Shown: positions 43,755-54,098, counted from the first letter of the stretch. The stretch: DNA of 64,000 bases from Crossiella sp. S99.2 (GCF_023094165.1 NZ_JALMDK010000001.1:682001-746000), one strand, 5' to 3'. Notes: a model not told the origin generated them from the letters alone. Numbers and translations are program-made.

Positions 43755-45113
43755 ATGAGCTGGCTGGATGACCGGCTGCGCCGGGCAGAGCGCGACGGGG
43801 CCACCGCCATGCAGTGGAACGAGCTGGGCATGGCGCTGGCCGACCAGAAGCGCTGGCCCGCCGCGGAGGACTGCTTCCGCCGGGCCATCGCCGCCGGTGG
43901 CGAGCACGCCCACTACAACCTCGGCAACGTGCTGCGCCAGCGCTACCTGCCCGGCCGCGACCGGGACCTGCTGCGCGCGGCCGTGCACAGCTACCGCAAG
44001 GCCGTGGTGGCCGGCTGCCTGGAGGCGCATCAGGCGCTGGGCATGGCGCTGATCGAACTGGGCCAGTACACCGAGGAGGCCCGCGAACAGCTCGCCGTGG
44101 CCGCCCGGCTCGGCGACAAGTGGGCGGTGATGGGCCAGGCCCAGCTCGCCGAGGCCGACGGCGAACCCGGCGAGCAGGAGCGGCTGCTGCGCGAGCTGCT
44201 CGCCGACGAGGACCCGGTGCTGGCCGACTGCGCCCGCGCCGAACTGGGCATCGTGCTGCGCTTCGACACCCGCGCCGCCGAGGCCGAGACCCTGCTCGCC
44301 GAAGGCGCTGCCCGTGGCCAGCGGCACTCCGCCTACCAGTACGCGCTGTTGCTGGACGAGGACTGGCACGCCGCGGACCGGGCCGAACCCGCCTTCCGCC
44401 GGGCCATCGACCTGGGTGAGCGGCAGGCCCTGCTCAAGCTCGGCCGCCTGCTCCGCCGCAACCACCGGGCCAGGGACGCGGTCGCGGTCTTCGCCGAGGC
44501 CGCCACGGCCGGGCTGTCCGAGGCCTACGCCCAGCTCGCCCGCGCCCACCGCGACCTGGGCGAACGCCAGGAGATGTTCGCCGCCCTGGACCTGGGCATG
44601 GGCCTGGGCGACGCGGAGACCTTCTTCGAGGCGGCCGAGATCGCCGAACTGGACGACCGGCGCACCGAGGCCGAGCAGATCCTGTGGCGGGCGATGGCCG
44701 AGCTGACCCACCCCGGCGACCTGGCCATGGCCCGGGTGCAGCTGGCCGACCAGCTCATCGACACCGGCCGCGAGCCCGCCGGGGTGGAACTGCTGCGCGC
44801 GGGCATCGCCGCCGGGGAGAGCGAGGCGGTCAACTCCCTCGGCAACTACTACAGCGAGCACCTCGGCGACTCCGCCGCGGCCGAGGAGATCTACCGCACC
44901 GCCATCGCCGACGGGGACGACCTGGCCCGGTACAACCTGGCGCACCTGCTCTGGGCCGACGGCAGGCTGGCCGAGGCCGAGACCGAACTGCTGGGTCTGG
45001 TCACGGCGGGTGAGCCGGGTGCGTATCGTGACCTCGCGGAACTCGCCACGGCCATGGGGCTGGCAGCCGAGGCGGAGAGATACCGCTCACTCATTCCCAG
45101 GGGCCGTCGTTGA
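43755..45113 (+). CDS. Sel1/TPR-repeat protein
   Basis: The 452-residue soluble protein is built of about twelve helical repeats of TPR/Sel1 type, for example AAEDCFRRAIAAGGEHAHYNLG, EAHQALGMALIELGQY and SEAVNSLGNYYSEHLG. It has no signal peptide or enzymatic domain. Such repeats mediate protein-protein contact. It lies just before groES but has its own promoter, and its stop codon is 4 bp upstream of the CIRCE element. Confidence 0.85.
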   Translation: MSWLDDRLRRAERDGATAMQWNELGMALADQKRWPAAEDCFRRAIAAGGEHAHYNLGNVLRQRYLPGRDRDLLRAAVHSYRKAVVAGCLEAHQALGMALIELGQYTEEAREQLAVAARLGDKWAVMGQAQLAEADGEPGEQERLLRELLADEDPVLADCARAELGIVLRFDTRAAEAETLLAEGAARGQRHSAYQYALLLDEDWHAADRAEPAFRRAIDLGERQALLKLGRLLRRNHRARDAVAVFAEAATAGLSEAYAQLARAHRDLGERQEMFAALDLGMGLGDAETFFEAAEIAELDDRRTEAEQILWRAMAELTHPGDLAMARVQLADQLIDTGREPAGVELLRAGIAAGESEAVNSLGNYYSEHLGDSAAAEEIYRTAIADGDDLARYNLAHLLWADGRLAEAETELLGLVTAGEPGAYRDLAELATAMGLAAEAERYRSLIPRGRR

Positions 45114-45116
45114 GCG

Positions 45117-45143
45117 TTGGCACTCTCAGGGGTAGAGTGCCAA
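45117..45143. promoter_or_regulatory. CIRCE operator (HrcA binding site)
   Basis: TTGGCACTC, a 9-bp spacer and GAGTGCCAA make a perfect 9-bp inverted repeat matching CIRCE (TTAGCACTC-N9-GAGTGCTAA) with one symmetric change. It lies 102 bp before the groES start, so groES-groEL is under HrcA heat-shock repression. Confidence 0.93.
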
Positions 45144-45245
45144 TCGAACGGCGCTTCACCGCCCCGGCACCCGCGACGACGGGATGGTAGGAGCCGTAAC
45201 TCAACTACCTGCCAACGCTTTCGAAGACCTACGGAGGTCAAACCG

Positions 45246-45542
45246 GTGAGCGTGAACATCAAGCCGCTCGAGGACAAGATCCTCGTCCAGGCGAGCGAGG
45301 CCGAGACGACGACCGCGTCCGGCATCGTCATCCCGGACACCGCCAAGGAGAAGCCCCAGGAGGGCTCCGTCCTGGCCGTTGGGCCGGGTCGCGTGGACGA
45401 CAAGGGCAACCGCGTCCCGGTGGACGTGGAGGTCGGTGATGTCGTCATCTACTCCAAGTACGGTGGCACCGAGGTCAAGTACAACGGCGAGGAGTACCTG
45501 ATCCTCTCCGCCCGCGACGTGCTGGCCGTCATCCAGAAGTGA
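45246..45542 (+). CDS. groES: Co-chaperonin GroES
   Basis: The 98-residue protein is the heptameric lid of GroEL. It carries the N-terminal [10 protein letters not shown], the mobile loop [19 protein letters not shown] and the C-terminal [15 protein letters not shown] 45246 has GGAGG at 45233-45237, giving MSVNIKP. It is controlled by the CIRCE element at 45117. Confidence 0.98.
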   Translation: MSVNIKPLEDKILVQASEAETTTASGIVIPDTAKEKPQEGSVLAVGPGRVDDKGNRVPVDVEVGDVVIYSKYGGTEVKYNGEEYLILSARDVLAVIQK

Positions 45543-45556
45543 CGACCTGCTGCTGA

Positions 45557-47257
<1,701 letters not shown>

Positions 47258-47294
47258 CCTTCACGGGGTAACGAAGCACGGCTGACAAACGACA

Positions 47295-47329
47295 AGGGCG
47301 GCACCTCCCGGATCCGGGGGTGTCGCCCT
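47295..47329. terminator. Hairpin between convergent groEL1 and whiB3
   Basis: An 11-bp stem with one G-U pair (AGGGCGGCACC at 47295-47305, GGTGTCGCCCT at 47319-47329) lies 38 bp after the groEL1 stop and 61 bp from the end of whiB3. Confidence 0.8.
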
Positions 47330-47389
47330 AAGTCGTCAAGAGGGGTTGAGCGGTGGCTGCGCTGGTTGCGGCGGCGGACTTCGGCGGTA

Positions 47390-47698
47390 TCAGGCCGAAG
47401 CTGGGGTCAGGGCCAGCTTGCGCCGGCGGTTGCTGATGATCGACTCTCGTTCGGCCTCCGACATGCCGCCCCAGATGCCATACGGCTCCTGGACGGCGAG
47501 GGCGTGCCGACGACACTGGGCGAGCACTGGGCACGCCTCGCACACCGCTTTGGCCTTGGCCTCGCGCCGTGCCCTTGCTGGTCCCCGCTCACCGTCGGGG
47601 TGGAAGAAGAACGCACTGTCCATACCGCGGCAGGAGCCGCGCAATTGCCAGTCCCACAGGTCCGCGTTCGGGCCGGGGAGTCGCCGGGTGTCAGCCAT
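47390..47698 (-). CDS. whiB3: WhiB-family iron-sulfur regulator, WhiB3 type
   Basis: The 102-residue protein matches M. tuberculosis WhiB3 in length and sequence: LPGPNADLWDWQLRGSCRGMDS, the cluster cysteines C-x29-C-x2-C-x5-C (with CEACPVLAQC), the G[VI]WGG turn and a basic C-terminal tail. WhiB3 senses redox state and NO through a 4Fe-4S cluster and binds the principal sigma factor. ATG 47698 follows AAGAAGG and gives the WhiB3-like start; longer in-frame starts are unlikely. In M. tuberculosis whiB3 likewise lies next to groEL1. Confidence 0.95.
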   Translation of the reverse strand: MADTRRLPGPNADLWDWQLRGSCRGMDSAFFFHPDGERGPARARREAKAKAVCEACPVLAQCRRHALAVQEPYGIWGGMSEAERESIISNRRRKLALTPASA

Positions 47699-47766
47699 CG
47701 CGACCACCTTCTTGCCGGAGTTGATGTGTCGTCGTGCCGTGGGGTGCCCGGATCTAACCTTGATCA

Positions 47767-47795
47767 ACCGTAGAACCGCGCCAATACTTGTTCAA
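47767..47795 (-). promoter_or_regulatory. Probable promoter of whiB3
   Basis: On the minus strand, TTGAAC (47795-47790), a 17-bp spacer and TACGGT (47772-47767) fit a housekeeping-sigma promoter. The 5' leader would be about 60 nt. Confidence 0.6.
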
Positions 47796-47908
47796 TCGCT
47801 CGGCTCGTCAGACCTAGTTCAACGCCGGGTGATCAAAACGGCATGTCAGCGGCCTGCGCCACCTGACTCAGGTTGCCGACCGGGTGACCCCGACCTGAAA
47901 CTGAACAC

Positions 47909-48877
47909 GTGACGAGATCGACAGGTCCGGGTATACCCCGGCCGACGCGGCAAAATGCCACGTCGCCCGAACTCGTCCCGAGAACTGGCGACGAGGAGTC
48001 CTCCCTCCGGCTGACCGTGGCCGCGATGGCCGCCAGGCTCGGCGTGGCCCCGGCCACCCTGCGCACCTGGGACCGCCGCTACGGCCTCGGCCCCGGCGGG
48101 CACACCACCGGACGGCACCGCCGCTACGGCCCGGCCGACATCGCCCGGCTGGAGCGGATGCACCGCGCGCTGCTGCGCGGGGCCGCCCCGGCCGAGGCCG
48201 CCCGCTACGCCCGCAGCACCGTCGAGGACATCGAGCCACCCGCCGAGCCGCCGCGGAGTTCGGCGCACCGGATCGGCCGCGGCCTGCGGCTGCCGGGAGC
48301 GAGCCGCCGGGCCCGCGGGCTGGGCCGGGCGCTGCTGGCCATGGACGCCGCCGCCGCGCAGGAGGTGCTGGCCGAGGCGATTGCCGAGGACGGGGTGACC
48401 CGCACCTGGGAGCTGCTGGCCGGGCCGGTGCTGGCCGCGCTGGCCGAGCGCGGGCTGCCGCTGGTGAGCCACCTGGCCGGGCAGTGCGTGCGGGCCGCGC
48501 TGGCCGCCGCCGAGGTGGGCTCCCCGCTGCCGGCCACCGACAACCCGGTGCTGCTGTTCTGCGCCGACCCCGGCGCGCTGCCGCCGCGGGTGCTGGCCGC
48601 CGCGCTGGCCCAGCGCGGCATCCCGCGCACGGTGCTGCTGGCCGCCTTCCCGGCCGAGGCGCTGGCCGCGCTGGTGCGCAGGCTGTCCCCGGCCGCGATC
48701 CTGTTCTGGGCCGGCTGCCCGGAGCAGGCCGAACCCCGTTTCTTCCACCGGACCAGGGGCCGGGTCCCGCTGTTCGCGGCCGGACCGGGCTGGGCCGAGA
48801 TCGATCTGCCGCCGCAGGTGCGCCGGGTGGGCGGCCCGGGTGACGCGGTGCAACGACTGGCAGCATCGCTGGGGTGA
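47909..48877 (+). CDS. MerR-like regulator with degenerate cobalamin-domain-like C-terminus
   Basis: The 322-residue protein has an N-terminal MerR HTH (LTVAAMAARLGVAPATLRTWDRRYGLGP, wing HRRYGPADIARLERM) after about 33 disordered residues. The C-terminal part (about 130-320) has the helical-cap plus Rossmann-like layout of CarH/LitR B12-binding regulators, but the DxHxxG cobalamin motif is not seen. It is therefore probably a light- and B12-independent relative. GTG 47909 lacks a clear Shine-Dalgarno; internal starts are possible. It is divergent from whiB3 and overlaps the next gene (GTGA). Confidence 0.8.
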   Translation: MTRSTGPGIPRPTRQNATSPELVPRTGDEESSLRLTVAAMAARLGVAPATLRTWDRRYGLGPGGHTTGRHRRYGPADIARLERMHRALLRGAAPAEAARYARSTVEDIEPPAEPPRSSAHRIGRGLRLPGASRRARGLGRALLAMDAAAAQEVLAEAIAEDGVTRTWELLAGPVLAALAERGLPLVSHLAGQCVRAALAAAEVGSPLPATDNPVLLFCADPGALPPRVLAAALAQRGIPRTVLLAAFPAEALAALVRRLSPAAILFWAGCPEQAEPRFFHRTRGRVPLFAAGPGWAEIDLPPQVRRVGGPGDAVQRLAASLG

Positions 48878-49794
48878 ACCTGGATCGGGTGCGGGCGGCC
48901 GCCTTCGGCGACCGCCCGGCCGACAACGTCTTCGCCGAGGCCGCCGCCGGGGGCTGGGCCGCCTGGTACGCCGCGGTCGCCCTCGGCGGCCAGGGCTACT
49001 ACGCCGCCGCGCTGACCACGCTCACCCGGCTGGGGCAGGGCCGGGACCCGGTGCTGGCCGCGGCCGCCTGGACCGCGCTGGCCTCGCACCGCCGCCAGCT
49101 CGGCGCGCACACCGCGGCCGCCGGCCACGACGGGGAGGCGCTGCGCAGGCTGGCCCAGGCGGGGCTCTACCCGCTCACCCAGGACACGATCGCGCCGCCC
49201 TCGCCCGAGTCGCTGCGCTCGGTGGTGGTGGACGTCCTGCTCGGTCTGGCGGCCGACGCGATCGGCCGCGGCCGACTGAGCGCGGCGGCCCGGCTGCACG
49301 GCGAAGCGGTTTTGACTCTCGGAAGTGACCCCGGCTGGCGGCCACGGGTCCGGATCGGGTGGGTGGCGGCCGAGATCGCCCTCGCCCAAGGGGCGCCGCA
49401 CCAGGCCCTACCAGCGAGTAAACATGCATGTGACCTAGCTCACACCACGTCTTCGGTGCGACATCAAACCAAGTCAGGGCTGGTCCTGGGCGTGACGCAG
49501 CAGGTCCTCGGGTTACCCACCGGAGTGGATTTTCTACGCAGGGTGATCAAAAACGGGGGTCGGCACGGCCTGCTGCCGCTCGTCTGGCCCTCTGCGTTAC
49601 TGCTCTCGGAGGCAGAACCCGATCGGGTCGGATATCACCGGAATGGCGCTCGCGAGGCTCTGACCACGGTGTTAGGCCGGACTGACGCGTCCGGACGGCG
49701 GTTGGCCGCCCGATCAGCGTGGTTACCCTCGTGGTTGCTCCGTTCTAGTGAACCGGGGGATGCGGCCAGCCGGATGAATTTCTTGACGGATTAA
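48874..49794 (+). CDS. Conserved actinobacterial hypothetical, likely Rv3415c equivalent
   Basis: The 306-residue soluble, mostly helical protein has TPR-like pairs (AAWYAAVALGGQGYYAAALTTLTRL; RLSAAARLHGEAVLTLG; QALPASKHACDLAHTT). It overlaps the MerR-like gene (GTGA). Its location between whiB3 and sigD matches Rv3415c of M. tuberculosis. Function is unknown. Codon use becomes less G+C-biased in the last third (after about nt 49400). Confidence 0.82.
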   Translation: MNLDRVRAAAFGDRPADNVFAEAAAGGWAAWYAAVALGGQGYYAAALTTLTRLGQGRDPVLAAAAWTALASHRRQLGAHTAAAGHDGEALRRLAQAGLYPLTQDTIAPPSPESLRSVVVDVLLGLAADAIGRGRLSAAARLHGEAVLTLGSDPGWRPRVRIGWVAAEIALAQGAPHQALPASKHACDLAHTTSSVRHQTKSGLVLGVTQQVLGLPTGVDFLRRVIKNGGRHGLLPLVWPSALLLSEAEPDRVGYHRNGAREALTTVLGRTDASGRRLAARSAWLPSWLLRSSEPGDAASRMNFLTD

Positions 49795-49807
49795 GCACCA
49801 GATCGTG

Positions 49808-49836
49808 TCAAGGTTCCGCCGTCAGCGTCCGATAGG
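49808..49836 (+). promoter_or_regulatory. Candidate WhiG/FliA-type promoter of bldM
   Basis: TCAAGGTT (49808-49815) and CCGATAGG (49829-49836) resemble the -35 TAAAGTTT and -10 GCCGATAA of the WhiG/FliA sigma family, with near-standard spacing. The BldM start is at 49876. Confidence 0.45.
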
Positions 49837-49875
49837 GGAGTTGGAACGTCACTCAGCTGTAGGAAGGAGTCCCCG

Positions 49876-50472
49876 GTGACGACGGTCTTGATCTGTGATG
49901 ACCGGCGAAGCGTCCGGGAGGGTCTCACTCGCGTGATGTCGGCCGTCCCTGGGGTCAGCCGCATCGACTGTGTCGGTCACGGCGACGAGCTGCTCGCGCG
50001 CTTCTCCCGGCAGGCGGTCGACGTCGTCCTGGTGGGAACCCAGCGCGCGGTGCCGACCGGGGTGGAGGCCACTCGGCGTCTCGTCTCGGCGCACCCGCAG
50101 GCCAACGTGATCGTGTTCGGCGCTCCGGACGACGCGGGCAGCATCGCCGCGGCCATCGCCGGCGGCGCCCGCGGCTACCTGCGCTGGGACGCCTCGCGGC
50201 CCGAACTTGTCGCCGCGCTGGCGCACACCCTGGCGAGCACCTCGGTGCCCGCTCCCCGGCAGCCCTCCGACCCCGGCGTTCAGCTCACCGAGCGTGAACT
50301 CCAGGTGCTGCGGGGCATGAGCCAGGGCAAGAGCAACGGACAGATCGGTCGCGAGCTGTACCTGTCCGAGGACACGGTGAAGACGCACGCACGGCGGCTC
50401 TTCCGCAAGCTCGGCGTCCGGGACCGCGCTCAGGCGGTCGCGCACGGTTTCCGCCGCGGTCTGGTCTCCTGA
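49876..50472 (+). CDS. bldM: BldM-like atypical response regulator
   Basis: The 198-residue protein has a receiver-like domain (about 1-120) and a LuxR/NarL-type HTH (about 135-195: LTERELQVLRGMSQGKSNGQIGRELYLSEDTVKTHARRLFRKLG), closely resembling Streptomyces BldM. The usual phospho-acceptor Asp is absent: the strand reads VVLVGTQRAV where other receivers have D. The acidic pair CDD near the N-terminus is kept. It therefore cannot be phosphorylated in the usual way, consistent with dimerisation-driven control in BldM. GTG 49876 follows AGGAAGGAG. Confidence 0.9.
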   Translation: MTTVLICDDRRSVREGLTRVMSAVPGVSRIDCVGHGDELLARFSRQAVDVVLVGTQRAVPTGVEATRRLVSAHPQANVIVFGAPDDAGSIAAAIAGGARGYLRWDASRPELVAALAHTLASTSVPAPRQPSDPGVQLTERELQVLRGMSQGKSNGQIGRELYLSEDTVKTHARRLFRKLGVRDRAQAVAHGFRRGLVS

Positions 50473-50499
50473 CCGCTGCGGCCACATACTCGCTGACGA

Positions 50500-50534
50500 A
50501 GCAGGTAGCTCGGCGTCTCGCCGGGCTACCTGCT
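50500..50534 (+). terminator. Terminator after bldM
   Basis: A perfect 10-bp stem (AGCAGGTAGC at 50500-50509, complement at 50525-50534), extended by CGG/CCG, encloses a short loop. Confidence 0.8.
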
Positions 50535-50763
50535 GCCATGCCGGGGTGTGTTCGGCGGTTGCCCGCCGGACGCGCCCCGTGACCCATTCGCGCGAGGCCA
50601 GGCCCCCTGGGCACTCGGTCTCGCTTTCCCCACGGTCTGCGCCCCGGCACTCTCTTCTCCGCACCCCGGCGGGTACGGTGAAGCGGACCGGGAGGGCGGG
50701 CCACGGTCGGTGAATCGTTTTATGTCAGTCCGCCAGCGCGTAACACCAGGGCTACTCACCACG

Positions 50764-51336
50764 ATGACCAACACGGGGGACGGACTGGACGCCGTCGTAG
50801 GCGCCGCGATCGGCGGCGACCGAGAGTCGATCGGCCGTCTGCTGGCGTCGATCCGTCCCTTGGTGGTGCGGTACTGCCGTGCCCGGGTAGGCAGGCAGGA
50901 ACGTTCGTACGCTTCCGCGGACGATGTTGCCCAGGAGGTGTGTCTCGCCGTGTTGACGGCGTTGCCCAGCTACCGCGACCAGGGACGCCCGTTCCTGGCG
51001 TTTGTGTACGGCATTGCCGCGCACAAGGTGGCTGACGCGCATCGCAGCGCCGCCCGCAACCGGTCGGAACCGGTCCCCGAGGTGCCAGACGCCCCGGAGA
51101 CCGAGGCCGGTCCGGAACAGCGGGCCATGCACGGTGAGCTGTCCGAACGGATGGCCCAGTTGCTCCGGGTGCTGCCCGCGAAGCAACGGGAGATCCTGCT
51201 TCTCCGGGTGGTCGTCGGGCTGTCCGCCGAGGAGACCGCGGACGCGGTCGGCTCGACCCCGGGAGCAGTGCGGGTGGCCCAGCACCGGGCGCTCGCCAGG
51301 CTCCGCAAGACCTTGGCACCGGAGGAGGTGGTCTGA
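50764..51336 (+). CDS. sigD: RNA polymerase sigma factor SigD
   Basis: This sigma-70-family protein (190 residues from this start) closely matches M. tuberculosis SigD: sigma-2 region with VVRYCRARVG, SADDVAQEVCLAVLTALP and RPFLAFVYGIAAHKVADAHR; sigma-4 region with LPAKQREILLLRVVVGLSAEETADAVGSTPGAVRVAQHRAL. It would direct starvation- or ribosome-related genes. In-frame starts at 50722 (ATG) and 50710 (GTG, after GGGAGGGCGGG) are also possible. A TACGGT at 50674-50679 is a candidate -10. The anti-sigma gene follows after 2 bp. Confidence 0.95.
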   Translation: MTNTGDGLDAVVGAAIGGDRESIGRLLASIRPLVVRYCRARVGRQERSYASADDVAQEVCLAVLTALPSYRDQGRPFLAFVYGIAAHKVADAHRSAARNRSEPVPEVPDAPETEAGPEQRAMHGELSERMAQLLRVLPAKQREILLLRVVVGLSAEETADAVGSTPGAVRVAQHRALARLRKTLAPEEVV

Positions 51337-51338
51337 AC

Positions 51339-52313
51339 ATGGCCGAGCAGCACAACCAAGGTGACGTCGAACTGGCACGGCGGCGCGCCGGGGCACTGGC
51401 GCCCGAGGACCCGTTGACCACCGACCACGGCGAGGTCGACGGCCCGGTCGACCTGATGGCGGTCCGCGCGGACGACATGCTGCTGGACAGCCTGTCCGCC
51501 ACGCACCTGGACGTGAACCGCTCCATCGGCGACCAGGAACTCTCCGCGCTGCTGCTGTCCTGGCGACGGGATGTGGACGCGGAGCCGATCGGCGAGCTGG
51601 TCGACCTGGACACCGCGCTGGCCACCATCGAGGCGGCCAAGACACAGAGCCGTCGCCGCCACCGCTTTCTCATTCCGCTGGCCACGGCCGCGGCGGTGCT
51701 CGCGATCGGGTTCACCGGGGTCGGCCTCGCGGCCCGCTCCGCCGAACCCGGCGACACCCTCTGGGGACTGACCAGGGTGCTCTACGCCGACCACGCCCGG
51801 TCGGTGGAGGCCGCAGCCTCGGTGCGCGCGGACCTGGACATCGCCACCAACGCACTGCGGCAGGGCAGGCCGGACATCGCCAAGGCCGCGCTGGACCGGG
51901 CCGCCGCCGCGCTGGCCGCGGTCGCGGCCGAGGACGGCAAGGACACCCTGGCCCAGCAGCACGACACGCTCAAGGAGCAGGTCGGCGAGCCGCCCAACCC
52001 GAACACCGGCAACCCGTCCCCGGTGCAGCCGCCGCCGGTGGTGGTGGCCACCACCACCTCCAAGTCGGAGCCACCGCCGCCACCGAGCCCGACCACGACC
52101 ACCCCGTCCTCGACCACCACGGTGCCGACCAGCACCACACCGCCGTCGAGCACGACGAGCACCTCGCCGTCCGAGGCGCCCACCGGCAGCGGTGGCAACA
52201 GCAGCAGCGGTGGCGGTCGCAGCACCGAGAACAACCCGCCACCACCGCCTCCGCCGCCACCGGCCACCGCGCCGCAGACGGTCCAGGAGACCCCGGCGGC
52301 CGTGGACAACTGA
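51339..52313 (+). CDS. rsdA: Anti-sigma-D factor RsdA
   Basis: The 324-residue protein has a cytoplasmic N-terminal anti-sigma region (about 30-95, LMAVRADDMLLDSL and ELSALLLSWRRDVDAEP), one transmembrane helix (about 108-130) and an extracytoplasmic part with a helical segment and a long Thr/Ser/Pro-rich stretch likely to be glycosylated. It binds SigD and holds it at the membrane. ATG 51339 lies 2 bp after sigD, so the two are made together. In M. tuberculosis RsdA is removed by Clp proteolysis; here PrsW and CPBP protease genes lie downstream. Confidence 0.93.
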   Translation: MAEQHNQGDVELARRRAGALAPEDPLTTDHGEVDGPVDLMAVRADDMLLDSLSATHLDVNRSIGDQELSALLLSWRRDVDAEPIGELVDLDTALATIEAAKTQSRRRHRFLIPLATAAAVLAIGFTGVGLAARSAEPGDTLWGLTRVLYADHARSVEAAASVRADLDIATNALRQGRPDIAKAALDRAAAALAAVAAEDGKDTLAQQHDTLKEQVGEPPNPNTGNPSPVQPPPVVVATTTSKSEPPPPPSPTTTTPSSTTTVPTSTTPPSSTTSTSPSEAPTGSGGNSSSGGGRSTENNPPPPPPPPPATAPQTVQETPAAVDN

Positions 52314-52326
52314 GAAAAGCTCCGCG

Positions 52327-52359
52327 CACCCCCTGTTCGACTCACTCGAACAGGGGGTG
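52327..52359 (+). terminator. Terminator after rsdA
   Basis: A perfect 14-bp stem (CACCCCCTGTTCGA at 52327-52340, complement at 52346-52359) with a 5-nt loop lies 13 bp after the rsdA stop. It separates sigD-rsdA from the membrane operon, at least partly. Confidence 0.88.
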
Positions 52360-52431
52360 TTCGCGCTCTTGCCGCCGGGCAGTCCCGGGTCCACTGTGGA
52401 GCGTCTGAATCGGCTGGCTGGGAGCGTGCGG

Positions 52432-52965
52432 ATGACACGGTGGCGCGGTCCGGGGTTCGAGTGGCGTGGTCTGTGGGGCGCGCTGGGACTGCTCGCCGGG
52501 GTGTTCGGCATGCTGGTCCTGCCACTGCTGGCCGATGCCGTGCTGGTCGAGCCGACGGTCACCGTGCGTGCCGGGGACACCGCGGCCCTGCGGTCCGACG
52601 GCGCCGGGAACGCGCGGCTGGACCTGAGTCCGCTGGCCGGGTTCCGGCAGCCCGCCAGCACCCCGCCGGACAGCTTCTCCGCCGGTCAGGACCAGGCCAG
52701 TGTCACCGTGGAGCTGAAGACCGGGGTGCTCGACCCGGCGGTGACCTTCGCCAGGATCGCCCGGCTGTACGAGCTGCAGGGGCGGCCGGTCACCCCGCTG
52801 GGTGAACTACGCACCGCGACCGGATTGACCGGGCTGGCCGGTGAGTTCGGCGGCGGCACGCTGGTGCTGCTGGGCGGGCCGGGTCCGGTGGTGACCGTGT
52901 CCGCGCAGGGGCTGGGCGCGCCGGTGCTGCGGCGGCTGCTGGACGGGGTGGTGATCGAGCCGTGA
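52432..52965 (+). CDS. Single-pass extracytoplasmic protein, first gene of protease operon
   Basis: The 177-residue protein has an N-terminal signal-anchor (about 10-33) and a small extracytoplasmic domain with no recognised family. The ATG at 52432 follows GGGAG at 52420-52424; GTG 52426 is an in-frame alternative. Its stop overlaps the PrsW-like gene (GTGA), so it may be a partner or substrate of that protease (inference). Confidence 0.75.
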   Translation: MTRWRGPGFEWRGLWGALGLLAGVFGMLVLPLLADAVLVEPTVTVRAGDTAALRSDGAGNARLDLSPLAGFRQPASTPPDSFSAGQDQASVTVELKTGVLDPAVTFARIARLYELQGRPVTPLGELRTATGLTGLAGEFGGGTLVLLGGPGPVVTVSAQGLGAPVLRRLLDGVVIEP

Positions 52966-54098
52966 CGATCACCTCGCCGGTGGCCCCGCGCTCGGGCTGG
53001 ACCGTGCTGCTGCGCCGCCCGATGTTCTGGGCCTACCTGATCCTGTTGCTCTTCGGCCTGCGCTCGTTCGCCGGCGGCGATCTCTACGCCGCGGGCGGGG
53101 CGCCGATCGCCGCGCTCACCGCGGTGCTGGCGCAGTGCCTGCTGGTGGTGCTGTTCACCGTGCTGATCCGGCGGCTGGACCTGTTCGAGAAGGAACCGCC
53201 GGTGCTGCTGGCGCTGGCCTTCCTGTGGGGCGCCTTCGTCGCGCCCGCGGTGGCCGCCCCGGCCAACGGCGCGCTGCTCAGCCTGGCAGGCAAGACCGGC
53301 GGCGCGAGTTTCGCCGCGGACTGGGGCGCGGCGCTGGCCGGTCCGCTGTCCGAGGAGTGGCTCAAGGGCCTCGGGGTGGTGGCCATCCTGGTGATCGCCC
53401 GCGAGCACCTGCACCGGTCGCTGGACGGGCTGGTTTACGGCGCCATGGTCGGGCTGGGTTTCGAGGCGCTGGAGAACTTCGGCTACGCGGTCAACGCCGC
53501 GCTCACCGACGTCAACGACGATTTCTCCGCCGCGCTGGGCAGTTCGGTGGCCCGGCTGCTGTTCGGGGTCGGCGCGCACGTGATCTTCACCGGCATCGCC
53601 GGGTTCGGCCTGGGCTACGCGCGCACCGCCCTCGACCGCTCCCACGGGCACCGGGCGCTGGTCGCGGCCGGGGCGGTGCTGACCGGGTACGGGCTGCACG
53701 TGCTGTGGAACTCCCCGCTGCTCGGGCAGCTCGGCGTGCTTGGCGCGCTGGCCAAGTACGCGGTGCTGGTGCTGCTGTTCGCGCTGGTCTACCGGTACAC
53801 CGCGCGCAAGGAGTTCGCCTGGTTCGCCGCCACCGTGCACGATGAGGACCCGGAGATCATCACCCCGCACGAGGTGTACGCGCTGCGCACCGGCCGGGCC
53901 AGGCGCAAGGCTCGCCGCCTTGCCCGGCGGCAGTACGGAAGCGTTGGCGCGCAACGGATGCATCAGCTCCAGGACGCGCAGCTGGCACTGGCCATCGCGC
54001 TGGAGAACAGCACGGATCACGAGCTGGACCCCTCCGTCGACCGGGCCCGGCACGACGTGCGGCATGCTCGTCTCGCCCTGGAGCAGCGAGGAGCCTGA
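52962..54098 (+). CDS. prsW: PrsW-family intramembrane protease
   Basis: The 378-residue protein has about eight transmembrane helices and the PrsW motifs PLSEEWLKG (EExxK), FEALENFGYA (ExxxN), and late membrane His residues (GAHVIFTG, LHVLWN). A long basic, helical C-terminal tail extends into the cytoplasm. In Bacillus PrsW makes the first cut in the anti-sigma factor RsiW. Here it lies one gene beyond rsdA. GTG 52962 overlaps the preceding stop, and the stop overlaps the CPBP gene. Confidence 0.93.
   Translation: MTITSPVAPRSGWTVLLRRPMFWAYLILLLFGLRSFAGGDLYAAGGAPIAALTAVLAQCLLVVLFTVLIRRLDLFEKEPPVLLALAFLWGAFVAPAVAAPANGALLSLAGKTGGASFAADWGAALAGPLSEEWLKGLGVVAILVIAREHLHRSLDGLVYGAMVGLGFEALENFGYAVNAALTDVNDDFSAALGSSVARLLFGVGAHVIFTGIAGFGLGYARTALDRSHGHRALVAAGAVLTGYGLHVLWNSPLLGQLGVLGALAKYAVLVLLFALVYRYTARKEFAWFAATVHDEDPEIITPHEVYALRTGRARRKARRLARRQYGSVGAQRMHQLQDAQLALAIALENSTDHELDPSVDRARHDVRHARLALEQRGA

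Noticed and set aside
45122..45245. HspR (HAIR) operator in addition to CIRCE
   Set aside because: No CTTGAGT-N7-ACTCAAG-like sequence is present; only CIRCE was found.
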